Shown here: positions 1-14,069 of the stretch, piece after piece
How the letters are laid out: each line of letters starts with the position of its first letter
Position numbering within the stretch: the first letter of the stretch is position 1
Assembly: GCF_943737015.1 (NCBI RefSeq)
Contig: NZ_CALSFP010000001.1
Span: 558,001 to 622,000, forward strand
Source: Staphylococcus sp. Marseille-Q5304
Lineage (GTDB): Bacteria > Bacillota > Bacilli > Staphylococcales > Staphylococcaceae
DNA: 64,000 nucleotides
Reading direction: 5' to 3'
Notes under the pieces: generated by a model
What the model was told of the DNA's origin: nothing
The model's database searches: none
What the model saw: the letters and a program-made list of their open reading frames with translations, nothing else
Position numbers and translations under genes: made by a program

Positions 1-1790
<1,790 letters not shown>

Positions 1791-1867
1791 TTTTTAAACG
1801 TTTTGTTTGGTTTCATTCATTTTACTTATTATCTAGTTTTGAATGTATAATTTCATACATTGCATTG

Positions 1868-1982
1868 TCTGGTGACAATGGCAAGGAGGTCACACCTGTT
1901 CCCATGCCGAACACAGAAGTTAAGCTCCTTAGCGCCGATGGTAGTCGGACTTACGTTCCGCAAGAGTAGGACGTTGCCAGGC
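1868..1982 (+). rRNA. 5S ribosomal RNA
   Basis: This is a complete 5S rRNA of about 115 nt. It starts TCTGGTGAC and ends GTTGCCAGGC, so its ends pair, and it contains the conserved CCATGCCGAACACAGAAGTTAAG box. It follows 23S by about 80 nt, the normal order of an rRNA operon, and a terminator comes directly after it. Confidence 0.95.
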
Positions 1983-1990
1983 AATAACCC

Positions 1991-2017
1991 AAAGAGACCA
2001 AAAGGTCTCTTTTTTTA
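1991..2017 (+). terminator. rRNA operon terminator
   Basis: The stem AAAGAGACC / GGTCTCTTT has a four-base loop and is followed by a run of T. It ends the rRNA operon just after the 5S gene. No tRNA gene is recognisable between 5S and this site. Confidence 0.85.
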
Positions 2018-2052
2018 TATCCAAACGGCGCTAATCAGTGCCGCAGGCACAA

Positions 2053-2269
2053 AAGGAGCTTAACTTCTAACTTGCATTGTCCCTGATAGAAGAAAGCGTT
2101 TGAAGCTGACGAATTGAGTGAAAGACGCAAAGAGCTTACAAGAGGTAAGCGAATAAGGAAAGAACGAAAATGAGGAAAGATGCGAGCGCTTGCCTTCGTA
2201 ATCAGGAAGGTTCTCCTTAGCGTCGATGGTAGCCGACTTACGTTCCGCAAGAGTAGGACGTTGCCAGGC
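2053..2269 (+). pseudogene. Rearranged 5S rRNA remnant
   Basis: Positions about 2213-2269 repeat the 3' half of the adjacent 5S gene (from CTCCTTAGCG to GTTGCCAGGC) with a few differences. About 150 nt upstream, near 2053-2067, GGAGCTTAACTTCT is the reverse complement of the internal 5S segment AGAAGTTAAGCTCC. The stretch therefore looks like a second 5S copy broken by insertion or inversion. The material between (about 2068-2212) is richer in GC than the neighbouring intergenic DNA and I do not recognise it. The 5' half of the 5S is missing, so a functional 5S RNA is not expected. Confidence 0.6.
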
Positions 2270-2360
2270 ATTTGATTAATCCACAGTAGTCAATGGAAGA
2301 AACCGTAAGTTTCTTTGATAAAAAAAATGTAAGTGCATGAGCAGTAGACACACTTGCATA

Positions 2361-2530
2361 AGTATCACTAATTTCAATAAATTGAAAAGTGATACTTTAA
2401 GTTTCTTTGATATAAAAAAGCAAGTGCATGAGCACTTGCATAATTTAATAATATTTATTTAAAGGTTCGCAAGTGTAGAAACACTTGCATAAGTCGCACT
2501 AAGCCCAAGTTGTCTTGGGCGAGTGCGACT
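2361..2530. repeat. Cluster of four intergenic hairpins
   Basis: Four inverted repeats lie in a row: AGTATCACT/AGTGATACT (2361-2396), GCAAGTGC/GCACTTGC (2420-2439), GCAAGTGT/ACACTTGC (2469-2488) and a long one with arms AGTCGCACT and GCCCAAG (2492-2530). Hairpins two and three share the CAAGTG-CACTTG core. The last one covers the ilvA stop codon and may help end the ilv-leu transcript, though it lacks a strong T run. No gene is visible between the 5S remnant and ilvA. Confidence 0.6.
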
Positions 2531-3797
2531 AAATAAGTAACGAATAGAGCATTTTATTTTCATTAATATAAATATTTGAAGCATCGAACTCATCGACGTT
2601 TGCTTTTAAGTTATTTAAGTCAGCATGATCATTGAGTTGGATACCAATAATGACTGTACCCGTATTTTGTGAAGACTTTTTAAGGTATTCGAATTTTGTA
2701 ATATCATCTTTAGGGCCAAGCACGTCATTAACAAATTCTCTCAATGCACCTGGACGTTGAGGGAAGTTCAATATGAAGTAATGTTTCATTTCTTCATATA
2801 ATAATGAGCGTTCTTCAATTTCTTTCATGCGGTTGATGTCGTTATTACCACCACTCACGATACAAACTACGTTCTTACCTTTGATTTGTGATTTGTATTG
2901 TTCTAGTGCACTCACACTTAAAGCACCAGCAGGTTCTGCGATAATCGCTTGTTTTGAATACATATCTAAAATAGTTGTACATACTGCACCTTCATGTACT
3001 TGAACATAATCATCGACAACATCGTTAGCAATATTAAATGTTAATTCTCCAACGCGTGCAACAGATGCTCCATCAACAAATTTATCAATTTCTGGTAAGG
3101 TCACAATTTGTTGTTCTTGTATCACAGAAGTATACATACTACTTGCACCAGCAGGTTCTACACCGATGATTGAGGTTTGAGGTGAATGTGTCTTAAAGTA
3201 AGTACCTACACCTGAAATTAAACCACCACCACCAATTGCTGCAAATAAATAATCAAATTGAACATTGTCAGATTTAGCTTGTTCTATCATTTCTTTCGCT
3301 ATTGTGCCTTGTCCAGCAATGGTATAAATGTTATTAAATGGATCGATAAAATTCATCTTTTGTTCTTCTGTGTAAACCAAGGCTTCTTTTAAACAATCAT
3401 CAAATGTATCTCCTGTTAATATGACTTTAACATTTTCTCCACCAAAAAATTTAACTTGATTAATTTTTTGTAATGGGGTAGTTACAGGCATGAAAATAAC
3501 AGCTTGGAGATTAAGTTCGCTTGCGGTATAAGCTACACCTTGTGCATGGTTACCAGCACTTGCACAAGTGACCCCGTTTTGTCTATCTGCTTCATTCAAA
3601 GCGATAATAGCGTTGTAAGCACCTCTTAATTTAAAGGAACGAACCCATTGCATATCTTCACGTTTCAAATAGACATTACAGTCGTATTTATGAGATAGAT
3701 ATAGATCTTTTTGTAAGGGCGTTTCCTTCACTACATCTTTTAATTGTAAAAAAGCTTCATCGATTTCTTTTGAAGAAACTGTTGTGTTCATAGTCAT
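2529..3797 (-). CDS. ilvA: Threonine dehydratase (threonine deaminase)
   Basis: This PLP enzyme converts threonine to 2-oxobutanoate, the first committed step to isoleucine. The protein is about 422 aa and close to the staphylococcal IlvA I know. The PLP lysine motif is visible in [13 protein letters not shown], a glycine-rich phosphate-binding loop in [13 protein letters not shown], and a C-terminal regulatory ACT-like domain begins near [17 protein letters not shown]. The frame is open further upstream, but the start at 3797 (MTMNTTVSS) has an AAAGGTG ribosome site and matches homologues; an alternative ATG lies at 3791. It is the last gene of the ilv-leu operon, 22 nt after leuD. Confidence 0.95.
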   Translation of the reverse strand: MTMNTTVSSKEIDEAFLQLKDVVKETPLQKDLYLSHKYDCNVYLKREDMQWVRSFKLRGAYNAIIALNEADRQNGVTCASAGNHAQGVAYTASELNLQAVIFMPVTTPLQKINQVKFFGGENVKVILTGDTFDDCLKEALVYTEEQKMNFIDPFNNIYTIAGQGTIAKEMIEQAKSDNVQFDYLFAAIGGGGLISGVGTYFKTHSPQTSIIGVEPAGASSMYTSVIQEQQIVTLPEIDKFVDGASVARVGELTFNIANDVVDDYVQVHEGAVCTTILDMYSKQAIIAEPAGALSVSALEQYKSQIKGKNVVCIVSGGNNDINRMKEIEERSLLYEEMKHYFILNFPQRPGALREFVNDVLGPKDDITKFEYLKKSSQNTGTVIIGIQLNDHADLNNLKANVDEFDASNIYINENKMLYSLLI

Positions 3798-3819
3798 TAT
3801 TGTTCCACACCTTTGTAAA

Positions 3820-4404
3820 TTAATTTTGCATGAATGAATGATTCTTTTCGAATGATTTGATTTTATCTTCATATTCTAACGTCACAGCGATATCATCTAG
3901 TCCTTGAATCAATTTGTTTTTCCATGTTTCATCGATATCAAATTTATAGCTGTGTTCGTCAGTAAAAACAGTTTGATTAGGTAAATCTACTGTAATTGAT
4001 TTAGCTTGTGCTAAATATTCTCGAACATGATTATCTAACACGATTGGAAGCATTGCATTTTTAGTGCAATTCATGTAGAAGATATCACTAAAGCTACCCG
4101 CAATGATGATGTCAAAGCCGTAATCTTTTAATGCCCAAGCTGCGTGTTCACGGCTAGAACCACAACCAAAGTTATCGCCTGTAATCAATATTGTCGCATC
4201 TCTATACTCTGGTTTATTCGGATTAAATTCTGGATTATCAGTGCCATCTTCCAAATAGCGCCATTCATCGAAAGCGAATGGTCCAAACCCTGATTTCGAA
4301 ATACGTTTTAAATGGACTTTAGGAATAATTTGGTCTGTATCAATATTATCGTGAAATAGGGGGACAACTTTACCTGTATAAGTTGTAATTGGTTTAATTT
4401 CCAT
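3820..4404 (-). CDS. leuD: 3-isopropylmalate dehydratase small subunit
   Basis: This is the small (swivel-domain) subunit of isopropylmalate isomerase, which converts 2- to 3-isopropylmalate in leucine synthesis together with LeuC. The protein is 194 aa, normal for the family. The conserved [10 protein letters not shown] near the N-terminus and [13 protein letters not shown] (the substrate-binding loop) are both present. It starts one base after the leuC stop, so the two are very probably translationally coupled, as expected for a two-subunit enzyme. Confidence 0.96.
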   Translation of the reverse strand: MEIKPITTYTGKVVPLFHDNIDTDQIIPKVHLKRISKSGFGPFAFDEWRYLEDGTDNPEFNPNKPEYRDATILITGDNFGCGSSREHAAWALKDYGFDIIIAGSFSDIFYMNCTKNAMLPIVLDNHVREYLAQAKSITVDLPNQTVFTDEHSYKFDIDETWKNKLIQGLDDIAVTLEYEDKIKSFEKNHSFMQN

Positions 4405-4405
4405 A

Positions 4406-5776
4406 TTAAACGACCACCTTTCTCACATCTACAAATCGACCATTGATAGCGGCTGCGGCAGCCATTGCTGGCGATACGAGGTGTGTTCTCGCACCTTTAC
4501 CTTGTCGACCTTCGAAGTTACGATTACTTGTTGAGGCACAATGGACACCCGCTGGAACTTGGTCTGGGTTCATACCGAGACACATAGAACAGCCAGGTTC
4601 ACGCCAATCGAATCCTGCCTCTTTGAATATTTGATCGAGTCCCAGTTTTTCTGCTTCGATTTTAACTGTTCGTGAACCAGGAACGACGATGGCAGTAATA
4701 TTTGGATTAACTGTTTGACCTTTTACGATATGACTTGCTTCGATAAGATCTGATAAGCGCGCGTTTGTACATGAACCTAAGAAGACGTAACCAAGATCAA
4801 TGTCCTCAGCTTTTTGTCCTGGTTTAAGCCCCATATAATCATAAGCACGTTGGTCATTCACATTTTGAATTTCTGGGAAAGGTGTATTAAAGTTCACACC
4901 CATTTCAGGACTCGTGCCCCAAGTAACTTGTGGCTCCAAATCTGAGACATCCATTGTAATGACTTTATCAAATGTAGCATTATCATCAGTATAAAGTTCG
5001 CGCCATTCAGAAAGTGATTGTTCAAAGTTTGTCGCGTATGGACGACCTTTAACATATTCAAATGTTGTTTCATCTGGTTGCATCATGCCATATTTTGCGC
5101 CTGCTTCAATAGCCATATTACATATCGTCATACGTTCTTCCATTGAAAGATTTCGAATTGTTTCACCTGCGAATTCTAAGGCGTAACCTGTACCGAAATC
5201 AACGCCATACTGGTTAATTAAATAAAGGATAATGTCTTTAGCATAGACACCTTTAGGTAATTGGCCAGATACTTCAATTTTTAAGTTTTTCGGTTTTGTT
5301 TGCCATAGACATTGCGTCGCGAATACGTGCTCAACTTCACTCGTTCCGATACCAAAAGCAATTGCACCGAATGCACCATGTGTAGCTGTGTGCGAATCTC
5401 CACAGACGATGGTCTTACCAGGTTGGGTTAATCCTGTTTCAGGACCAACCATATGCACGATACCTTGTTCATCGGATCCCATATCGAAAATACTAACTCC
5501 AAAATCTTTAGCATTTTTTTGAAGAGTGGTAATTTGTTTATTCGCAATTTCATCTTTAATATTAAAAATGTCAGTTGTCGGTACATTATGATCTAAAGTT
5601 GCGAAAGTTAGGTCCTGTCTACGCAATTGTCGATTCTGAATTCTAAGTCCTTCAAAAGCTTGAGGAGATGTAACTTCATGTATCAAATGTAAATCGATAT
5701 ATAATAATTGAGGGTCACCTTCTTTACCAGTAATCACATGTTGATTCCATACTTTATCAAATAGTGTTTTCCCCAT
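4406..5776 (-). CDS. leuC: 3-isopropylmalate dehydratase large subunit
   Basis: This is the large subunit of isopropylmalate isomerase, an aconitase-type enzyme with a 4Fe-4S cluster. The protein is 456 aa. Visible hallmarks are [26 protein letters not shown] and [12 protein letters not shown], which carry the three cluster cysteines and substrate-binding residues of the family. The start is preceded by GGAGGAG. It sits between leuB (16 nt upstream) and leuD, the standard order in staphylococci. Confidence 0.97.
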   Translation of the reverse strand: MGKTLFDKVWNQHVITGKEGDPQLLYIDLHLIHEVTSPQAFEGLRIQNRQLRRQDLTFATLDHNVPTTDIFNIKDEIANKQITTLQKNAKDFGVSIFDMGSDEQGIVHMVGPETGLTQPGKTIVCGDSHTATHGAFGAIAFGIGTSEVEHVFATQCLWQTKPKNLKIEVSGQLPKGVYAKDIILYLINQYGVDFGTGYALEFAGETIRNLSMEERMTICNMAIEAGAKYGMMQPDETTFEYVKGRPYATNFEQSLSEWRELYTDDNATFDKVITMDVSDLEPQVTWGTSPEMGVNFNTPFPEIQNVNDQRAYDYMGLKPGQKAEDIDLGYVFLGSCTNARLSDLIEASHIVKGQTVNPNITAIVVPGSRTVKIEAEKLGLDQIFKEAGFDWREPGCSMCLGMNPDQVPAGVHCASTSNRNFEGRQGKGARTHLVSPAMAAAAAINGRFVDVRKVVV

Positions 5777-5791
5777 TCGACATCTCCTCCT

Positions 5792-6832
5792 TTATAGTTT
5801 GTCTTTTATAATTTTAAAGATTTCAGAAGTACGGTAAGCACCATTTAAATCTTTAGTTGTATAACCTTGTTCAATACATTGATAGATAATTGTTTCTAAT
5901 TGTTCAGCTGCATGTGATTGATCTAAACTTTCTCGCAGACACATCACGAGTGATAATAACATTCCGTATGGGTTAGCTATATCTTGGTTGGCAATATCTG
6001 GAGCAGAACCATGTATTGGTTCATATAATCTTGGTCCTTGAGAACTGAAACTTGCGGAAGGTGATAAACCTAATGAACCAGGTATTACTGATGCTTCATC
6101 ACTTAAAATATCACCAAACAAGTTTTCAGTAACAATGACATCAAATTGAGCTGGATTGGTAATCAGATGCATGGCACACGCATCGACGAGTAAGTGATTC
6201 ACTTCAACGTCTGGATAATCACTAGCGATATCATTAATGACTGAACGCCAAAGTTTGCTTGAAGATAGCACATTTTCTTTATCGACTGATGTTAGCTTTT
6301 TAGTTCTTTTTTGTGCTAGCTCAAAAGCGATACGTGCAATACGTTCTATTTCAGAGCGTTGATAGGTTAAAGAATCTAACGCCGACGTTTCATCCCATCG
6401 TTTAGGTTCACCGAAGTAAATACCTCCAGTTAATTCACGTACAATGATTAGATCTGTACCTGTCACACGCGATTCTTTGATAGGCGATAGGTGGCTCGTA
6501 CTTTTTGTTACTTTCGTTGGGCGTATATTGGCAAATAATTCTAACGATTTTCTTAAAGAAAGTAGTCCTTGTTCAGGTCTGAGTTTAGAATCTGCCCATT
6601 TTGGTCCACCAACAGCACCTAATAATATGGCATCTGCGCGTTCACATGCAGATAAAGTGTTATCTGGGAGTGGTGAGCCATGATTGTCTATTGCGATGCC
6701 GCCGAAATCATGTATCTCTAATTGATAGTCAAAGTTATATGAGTTGCTTAGTTTTTCTAATATCTCTAACGTACCATTGACGATTTCTGGTCCGATACCA
6801 TCGCCAGGAAGTGCAACGATTTGATAAGGCAT
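5792..6832 (-). CDS. leuB: 3-isopropylmalate dehydrogenase
   Basis: This enzyme oxidatively decarboxylates 3-isopropylmalate with NAD, the third leucine-specific step. The protein is 346 aa. It begins with [14 protein letters not shown] and contains the substrate site [14 protein letters not shown], the metal-binding region [14 protein letters not shown] and the cofactor region [11 protein letters not shown]. Its ATG overlaps the leuA stop by one base (TAATG), which indicates coupled translation. Confidence 0.97.
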   Translation of the reverse strand: MPYQIVALPGDGIGPEIVNGTLEILEKLSNSYNFDYQLEIHDFGGIAIDNHGSPLPDNTLSACERADAILLGAVGGPKWADSKLRPEQGLLSLRKSLELFANIRPTKVTKSTSHLSPIKESRVTGTDLIIVRELTGGIYFGEPKRWDETSALDSLTYQRSEIERIARIAFELAQKRTKKLTSVDKENVLSSSKLWRSVINDIASDYPDVEVNHLLVDACAMHLITNPAQFDVIVTENLFGDILSDEASVIPGSLGLSPSASFSSQGPRLYEPIHGSAPDIANQDIANPYGMLLSLVMCLRESLDQSHAAEQLETIIYQCIEQGYTTKDLNGAYRTSEIFKIIKDKL

Positions 6833-8364
6833 TAATGACTACCTTCTTTCACTTCAAACTCTGATACATATTTGGCGTGAGCTTCAACATAAGCTTTACA
6901 TGATGCAAGTAAGATATCGTGATCAATACCAATTCCAGTAACATTTTTACCGTTAATTTTAAGTTGGACATGGACTTCACCTTGAGCGTCTGTACCTTCA
7001 GTAACAGAGTCAATACGATAATCTAATAATTCAGTGTCACGGTTAAAGATACGATCTACAGCATTATAGATTGAGACAATAGAACCTGAACCAATACTTG
7101 AATCTTGGTAAGTTTGTCCTTCGTTATCCTTGATTACAACTACAGCACTTTGTAAACCTTCAGAAACGAATTGAAGTTGTAGTGTTTCAACTTGATAAAT
7201 AGCATTTTGTTCGTGTTCTGTACCTTGGATTAAGGCGTGAATATCACGGTCAGTAACCGTCTTTTTCTTATCGGCAACTGTTTTAAATTGCTTAAATAAA
7301 GTCTTTTGATCTTCAGGATTAATTTCATAGCCGAGTGCAATTAATTTTTCAGCAAAGGCATGTTTACCTGAAAGCTTACCGAGAGGCATTTCTGTTGTTT
7401 TAACGCCAACCATTTGTGGTGTCATAATTTCGTAAGTTTCTGGATTTTTAAGCACGCCATCTTGATGGATACCAGATTCATGGCTGAATGCGTTTTGTCC
7501 GACAATTGCTTTATTTCTAGGTACACGGATGCCTGCGAAACGTGCTATAAGTTCTGAAGTTTGTTTCGTTTCCTTTAAATTGAGCTTTGTTTGGTTGTTG
7601 TAATGGTCTTGTCGTACGTAAAGTCCTAGTGCTACTTCTTCTAATGCGGTATTACCTGCACGTTCACCAATACCATTTAACGTGCCTTCAATACGCAATG
7701 CACCATTTTCAATCGCTGCCATACTATTTGCGACAGCAAGACCTAGGTCATCATGACAATGTGCACTATAAATCACTTCATGGTCTGTAGTAATATTTTC
7801 CTTTAGAGTTTTGAAGATATTGCCATATTCAGTAGGGTAGGTATAACCGACCGTATCTGGTATGTTAATGACACTTGCACCAGCATTAACAGCAGTTTGT
7901 ACACATTCTATTAAAAATGGAAGCTCTGTACGCGTTGCATCTTCAGGTGAAAATTGAACAACATCAAAATATTGTTTAGCGTAACTTACGTGTTCTTTAA
8001 TTGCTGCTAATACTTCTTCTTGTGACATCATTAATTTGGAATCACGATGTATAGGGCTTGTTGCTATAAAAACATGTATTCTCGGTTTAACTGCTTTCTT
8101 TGTAGCTTCATACACCTTATCAATGTCGTTTTTAACGCAACGTGCTAAACCGCAAACAGCTGTAGTTGTTAATGTTTCAGCAATACTTTCAACAGATTTA
8201 AAACTTCCTGTACTAGAAGCGGGGAAACCAGCTTCGATAATATCGACGCGCCATTTTTCTAGTTGTTTAGCGATTTTTAAACGTTCGTCAAATGTGAAAT
8301 TCACTCCTGGTGTTTGTTCACCATCTCTTAGTGTTGTATCAAAAATTTGAATATGGTTTTCCAT
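6832..8364 (-). CDS. leuA: 2-isopropylmalate synthase
   Basis: This enzyme condenses acetyl-CoA with 2-oxoisovalerate, committing carbon to leucine. The protein is about 510 aa. The HMGL-like barrel opens with [14 protein letters not shown]; the metal-site SAHCHDDLG and GERAGN segments follow, and a C-terminal LeuA regulatory domain (from roughly residue 390) should give leucine feedback. The frame extends ten codons upstream, but the start at 8364 (MENHIQIF) is preceded by GAGGAG at good spacing and matches the family. The spacer to ilvC contains an inverted repeat (ACCATGTTAGG / CCTAACATGGT, about 8450-8502). Confidence 0.95.
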   Translation of the reverse strand: MENHIQIFDTTLRDGEQTPGVNFTFDERLKIAKQLEKWRVDIIEAGFPASSTGSFKSVESIAETLTTTAVCGLARCVKNDIDKVYEATKKAVKPRIHVFIATSPIHRDSKLMMSQEEVLAAIKEHVSYAKQYFDVVQFSPEDATRTELPFLIECVQTAVNAGASVINIPDTVGYTYPTEYGNIFKTLKENITTDHEVIYSAHCHDDLGLAVANSMAAIENGALRIEGTLNGIGERAGNTALEEVALGLYVRQDHYNNQTKLNLKETKQTSELIARFAGIRVPRNKAIVGQNAFSHESGIHQDGVLKNPETYEIMTPQMVGVKTTEMPLGKLSGKHAFAEKLIALGYEINPEDQKTLFKQFKTVADKKKTVTDRDIHALIQGTEHEQNAIYQVETLQLQFVSEGLQSAVVVIKDNEGQTYQDSSIGSGSIVSIYNAVDRIFNRDTELLDYRIDSVTEGTDAQGEVHVQLKINGKNVTGIGIDHDILLASCKAYVEAHAKYVSEFEVKEGSH

Positions 8365-8449
8365 TTGCAACATCTCCTCACATTGTATGTTCATTCTATA
8401 ATTGGATGATGTCTATTTGGTGGTATTGCCATGAGCAATATAAAAATTC

Positions 8450-8502
8450 ACCATGTTAGGAGGCGTCTTGTTGATTTAATTGTTGTGTTACCTAACATGG
8501 TG
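8450..8502. repeat. Inverted repeat between ilvC and leuA
   Basis: The arms ACCATGTTAGG (from about 8451) and CCTAACATGGT (to about 8502) are perfect complements separated by about 30 nt. The hairpin lies within the operon, in the roughly 170 nt spacer between ilvC and leuA. It has no T run on the minus strand, so it is more likely an mRNA-processing or stability element than a terminator. That role is inference. Confidence 0.5.
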
Positions 8503-8532
8503 GATATGGACTTCATTCAATTATAGTGCTTG

Positions 8533-10059
<1,527 letters not shown>

Positions 10060-10063
<4 letters not shown>

Positions 10064-11850
10064 ATTAGGCCCTCCATCTCATGATTTGCTTTACCACTTG
10101 GTACCATTGGATTGACAGGTTCGACAGGTGAGATACGAACGTCAATGAGTGCCGGTCCTTCGTGATTAAATGCTGCATCTAATTGTTGCTCTAAGTTATC
10201 TGGATTATCTATGAGATAGCCTTTCACATTGTATGCTTCGGCTAATTTTAAGAAGTCTGGTTGGTCGTTAAATACAGAATGTGAAAAACGTTTATTGAAA
10301 AATTTATCTTGCCATTGCTTTACCATACCTAAAGTACCGTTATTTACGATAACTATTTTAATATCGATTTGATATTCATCTAATATAGCCATCTCTTGGT
10401 TTGTCATTTGGAATCCACCATCTCCAACAAATGCTACAACGGTCTTATCTGGTTGTGCTAATTTAGCACCAATAGCAGCTGGAATACCGAACCCCATTGT
10501 ACCTAAACCACCACTTGTAACAAGTTGGCCATGTGTTTTAAATGGATAATATTGAGCAACCCACATTTGGTGTTGTCCTACATCAGTTGTAACGATTGCA
10601 TCACCGTTTGTTATTTCACCAATGTATTCAATTGTACGTTGAGGTTTTGAGAATACTTTATCTTCATCTTCCTCATAAGAGAAAGGTTGCTTTGCTTTGT
10701 TCTCATAACACCATTCTAACCATTCTGTATGCTTGATTGAATTACTTTCGTAGCCTAGTAATTCTTCTAAAGTTGCTTTACAGTCAGCATTGATTCCTAA
10801 ATCTACCTTGATGATCTTATTGATTTCTGAAGGGTCGATATCAACGTGAACAATCTTAGCATTTGGTGCAAATTCATCAGGATTACTCGCAAGTCGGTCA
10901 TCAAAACGACTACCGAAATTAATTAATAAATCACATTCTGTGAGTGCCATATTACTTGCGTAAGAACCATGCATGCCCCCCATACCTAAAAATAGCGGAT
11001 GTTCATACGGGATAGAACCTAATCCTAATAATGTATTAACAACAGGTAATTGATGTCGAGTAACAAATTCGTTTAATACATCATTTGCTTTTGCATGATT
11101 AATACCAGCACCAGCAAGAATTAGTGGCTTTTCAGCACTTTTTAAGTAATCGCGTAATTTTTGTATTTCATTTTCTGATGGTTTTTCAGCTACTGAATTT
11201 CCAGGTAAGTCAAGTGAGTTACAAACTTGCGCATTAGTTGAAAGCACGCCCATGTCTTTTGGAAAGTCGATTACGACTGGGCCTTTTCTTCCAGTGTTGG
11301 CAATATGAAATGCTTCATGCACAATTGTTGGGATATCGCTTACATTTTTAACTTGGTAATTATGTTTAGAAATTGGTGTCGTCATTGATAATAAGTCAGC
11401 TTCTTGGAAGGCATCTTTACCGATACCTGCTGTTGCAACTTGTCCTGTAAATACTACTAATGGAAGGGAATCGCTATAAGCATCAGCGATTCCTGTGATT
11501 GCATTTGTAGCTCCAGGTCCACTCGTAACTACGACAACGCCTGTATTACCAGAAACACGTGCATAACCTTCTGCAGCGTGTGTTGCACCTTGTTCGTGTC
11601 GTGCTAAAATGTGTTTGATTTTGCCTTCATAAAATGTGTCATAAAGTGGCAATACTGCACCACCGGGATAACCAAAAATAAATTCAACATTTTCATTGAC
11701 GAGTGATTCTACTAATAATTCAGAACCAGTCCTCATTTCATCTACTGTTTGTTGTTCTATTTCAACTTCAGGTTCTACTGATTGAGCTGCTTCTAATGTA
11801 TCAAAACTTTCTGTACTATTTTGATCTAGCATTTCTGTTTGTTTAGCCAT
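10060..11850 (-). CDS. ilvB: Acetolactate synthase large subunit
   Basis: This is the catalytic, ThDP-dependent subunit that makes acetolactate from pyruvate, or acetohydroxybutyrate from pyruvate plus 2-oxobutanoate. It is about 596 aa. After an acidic N-terminal extension of about 40 residues come the ThDP glutamate region ILARHEQGATHAAEG, the FAD/central domain and the ThDP motif VGDGGFQM ending near NNGTLGM. A GTG three codons upstream lies inside the ribosome site, so I take the ATG at 11850 (MAKQTEM), which has AAGGAG at normal distance. It lies 12 nt after ilvD. Confidence 0.96.
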
Positions 11851-11862
11851 TTTACTCACTCC

Positions 11863-13551
11863 TTATAAAAGGTCATCTGGTACTTGCATGATGCCACCTG
11901 TATTAGCACTAGTAACTAATGATGTGTAACGTGCAAGATATCCTGTTTTAACTTTTGCTTTGAATGGTTCAAGTTCTTGCTTTCTAGCTTCTAACGTTTC
12001 GACTGGTACATCGACATCTAATGTTCTGTCGACTAAATCGATTGTGATTTCATCGCCATCTTCGATTAAAGCGATAGGTCCGCCAGCTGCGGCTTCAGGA
12101 GATACATGTCCGACTGCGACACCTCTTGTTGCACCTGAGAAACGACCATCTGTAATTAATGCGACGTCCTTACCAAGTCCGCGACCTACAATGGATGAAG
12201 TAGGGGCTAACATCTCTGGCATACCTGGACCACCTTTAGGTCCTTCGTAACGGATGACTACGACATGTCCTTCACGAACAGTGTGGTTATCGATGGCTTC
12301 TACTGCTTCATCATGTGAGTTGAAACAAATAGCTTTACCTTTAAATACTTTGATAGAAGGGTCAACGCCACCGACTTTTATCGCTGCGCCCTTAGGTGCG
12401 ATATTACCGTATAAGATTGATAGACCACCTTGTTTATCGTAAGGGTTATCTAAATGTCTGATGACATCATTATTTGTGATCTCTTTGCCTTCGTTATTTT
12501 CGCGTAACGTCTTGCCTGTAACTGTGATACGGTCTGGATGTAACGTGCCTTCTTTTTTAAATAGTTCATTGATGATTGCTGGAACACCACCTGCTTCATG
12601 AACATCGTGCATTGAATATGATGAACTTGGTGCTATTTTTGAAAGGTAAGGTGTTTTTTTAGCGATATCATTAATACGTGTTAAATCATAATCGATGCCA
12701 GCTTCGTTAGCTATAGCTAATGTGTGTAGTACAGTGTTAGTAGAGCCGCCCATAGCCATATCTAGAGCAAATGCATCATCTATTGCGTCATGTGTAACGA
12801 TATCGCGTGGTTTGATATCATTTTTAATGTTGTCTACTAATCTAAATGCAGCTTCTCTAATCATTTCACGTCGTTGGTCACTTACGGCTAATGCAGTACC
12901 GTTATATGGTAATGCTAAACCTAATACCTCCATAAGACAGTTCATAGAGTTTGCTGTGAACATCCCTGAACAAGAACCACAAGTAGGGCATGCATTTTGT
13001 TCCATATCTAAGAATTCTTCTTTTGAAAGTGAACCATCTTTAAATGCGCCAACCGCTTCAAACATTGAAGAAAGGTTTAAAGCTTTCCCTTGTGATGATA
13101 AACCGGCTTTCATTGGCCCACCTGAACAAAAGACTGCTGGTACGTTTGTTCTTACTGAAGCTAGCAACATACCTGGTGTGATCTTGTCACAGTTTGGAAT
13201 GTAAAATACGCCGTCAAACCAATGTGCATTGACAACAGTTTCTGCAGCGTCTGCGATGATTTCTCTAGATGGCAATGAATATCTCATTCCGATGTGTCCC
13301 ATTGCGATACCGTCATCGACACCGATTGTATTGAATTCGAACGGTACTGCACCTGCTTCACGTATTGCTTCTTTAGCGATGTCTCCTAATTCTCTTAAAT
13401 GTACATGTCCTGGTACGATGTCGATGTATGAATTACATATAGCCACAAATGGTTTATTCATATCAGTTGGTTTATCTAATGCGCCTGTTGCGTGTAATAA
13501 ACTTCTTGCCGGTGCTTGATGATCTCCTCTTTTTATCATATCGCTTCTCAT
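11863..13551 (-). CDS. ilvD: Dihydroxy-acid dehydratase
   Basis: This iron-sulfur enzyme dehydrates the dihydroxy acids to 2-oxo acids, a shared step in valine, leucine and isoleucine synthesis. The protein is 562 aa and close to S. aureus IlvD along its whole length. Cluster cysteines are visible in [10 protein letters not shown] and in [20 protein letters not shown], and the C-terminal GRFSGATRG and [13 protein letters not shown] motifs are intact. It is the first structural gene of the operon, downstream of the leader peptide and attenuator. Confidence 0.97.
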   Translation of the reverse strand: MRSDMIKRGDHQAPARSLLHATGALDKPTDMNKPFVAICNSYIDIVPGHVHLRELGDIAKEAIREAGAVPFEFNTIGVDDGIAMGHIGMRYSLPSREIIADAAETVVNAHWFDGVFYIPNCDKITPGMLLASVRTNVPAVFCSGGPMKAGLSSQGKALNLSSMFEAVGAFKDGSLSKEEFLDMEQNACPTCGSCSGMFTANSMNCLMEVLGLALPYNGTALAVSDQRREMIREAAFRLVDNIKNDIKPRDIVTHDAIDDAFALDMAMGGSTNTVLHTLAIANEAGIDYDLTRINDIAKKTPYLSKIAPSSSYSMHDVHEAGGVPAIINELFKKEGTLHPDRITVTGKTLRENNEGKEITNNDVIRHLDNPYDKQGGLSILYGNIAPKGAAIKVGGVDPSIKVFKGKAICFNSHDEAVEAIDNHTVREGHVVVIRYEGPKGGPGMPEMLAPTSSIVGRGLGKDVALITDGRFSGATRGVAVGHVSPEAAAGGPIALIEDGDEITIDLVDRTLDVDVPVETLEARKQELEPFKAKVKTGYLARYTSLVTSANTGGIMQVPDDLL

Positions 13552-13576
13552 TTTAATTCCCCCATAAAATTGAAAA

Positions 13577-13608
13577 TAAAAAAACGTCCCAATAATTTAT
13601 TGGGACGT
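13577..13608 (-). terminator. ilv-leu attenuator terminator
   Basis: On the minus strand the arms ACGTCCCAATAA and TTATTGGGACGT are followed by a run of T, about 30 nt before the ilvD start. It lies between the leader peptide and ilvD, so it would end transcription prematurely. Its upstream arm can instead pair with a nearby TGGGAC (13615-13620). A further 9-bp stem, TTTAAGTCC with GGACTTAAA (13635-13643 with 13610-13618), would tie up that competitor. The set of mutually exclusive pairings is what an attenuator needs. Confidence 0.8.
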
Positions 13609-13674
13609 TTTTAAGTCCCATTCCATTAGAAAGAGGACTTAAACGTTTAGTAGGTCATTACTAAAGTTCCAGTC

Positions 13675-13743
13675 CTAATTGCATAATAAAATGACTAAAA
13701 TATTTGAAGTTGTCGGTCTATATTTCATTGTATGTTGGGTCAT
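13675..13743 (-). CDS. ilv-leu leader peptide
   Basis: This 22-codon frame, from the ATG at 13743 to a TAG at 13675, is preceded by GGAAGGAG at good spacing. It begins MTQHTMKY and ends with the run ILVILL before CN and stop, so six consecutive branched-chain codons (ATT TTA GTC ATT TTA TTA) sit just before its end. This is the signature of a ribosome-mediated attenuator peptide. A leucine-rich attenuator peptide is known for the ilv-leu operon of S. aureus. I infer that ribosome stalling here favours antitermination and expression of ilvDBHC-leuABCD-ilvA. Confidence 0.85.
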   Translation of the reverse strand: MTQHTMKYRPTTSNILVILLCN

Positions 13744-13769
13744 TTTATTATACTCCTTCCTCTAGAATG

Positions 13770-13798
13770 GTTATATTGAAATTTATTTGAAATGTCTA
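13770..13798 (-). promoter_or_regulatory. Predicted ilv-leu promoter
   Basis: On the minus strand, TAGACA (13793-13798) and TATAAC (13770-13775) are separated by exactly 17 bases, matching a vegetative sigma-A promoter. Transcription would start about 20 nt before the leader peptide. This is a sequence prediction only. Confidence 0.65.
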
Positions 13799-13854
13799 AA
13801 AATTCGATAAATTAAATCTACTACAGATAGAGCAATGTGTCAGTAAGTATTTGA

Positions 13855-13869
13855 AATTTTCTTACAATT
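13855..13869. promoter_or_regulatory. Candidate CodY box upstream of ilv-leu
   Basis: AATTTTCTTACAATT differs from the CodY consensus AATTTTCWGAAAATT at two positions. It lies about 60 nt upstream of the predicted -35. CodY represses ilv-leu in S. aureus when branched-chain amino acids and GTP are plentiful, so a site here is expected. Binding is inferred. Confidence 0.5.
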
Positions 13870-14069
13870 TAAATTAGAGATATCGTATTTATATAAATTA
13901 AACATGCTTAAAGTAAAATCAGTTAAAATTTGTTAAAATAGAAACGTTCATTTAAGCTCATTTATAAAAACAAGCGGTGTATGGTGCGAATGCCATTTTG
14001 AGTAAAAAAATAAAGATGAAATTAAAATATGTGAAATAAACGCTTTGAACGTAAATAAAGGAGTTAGCA

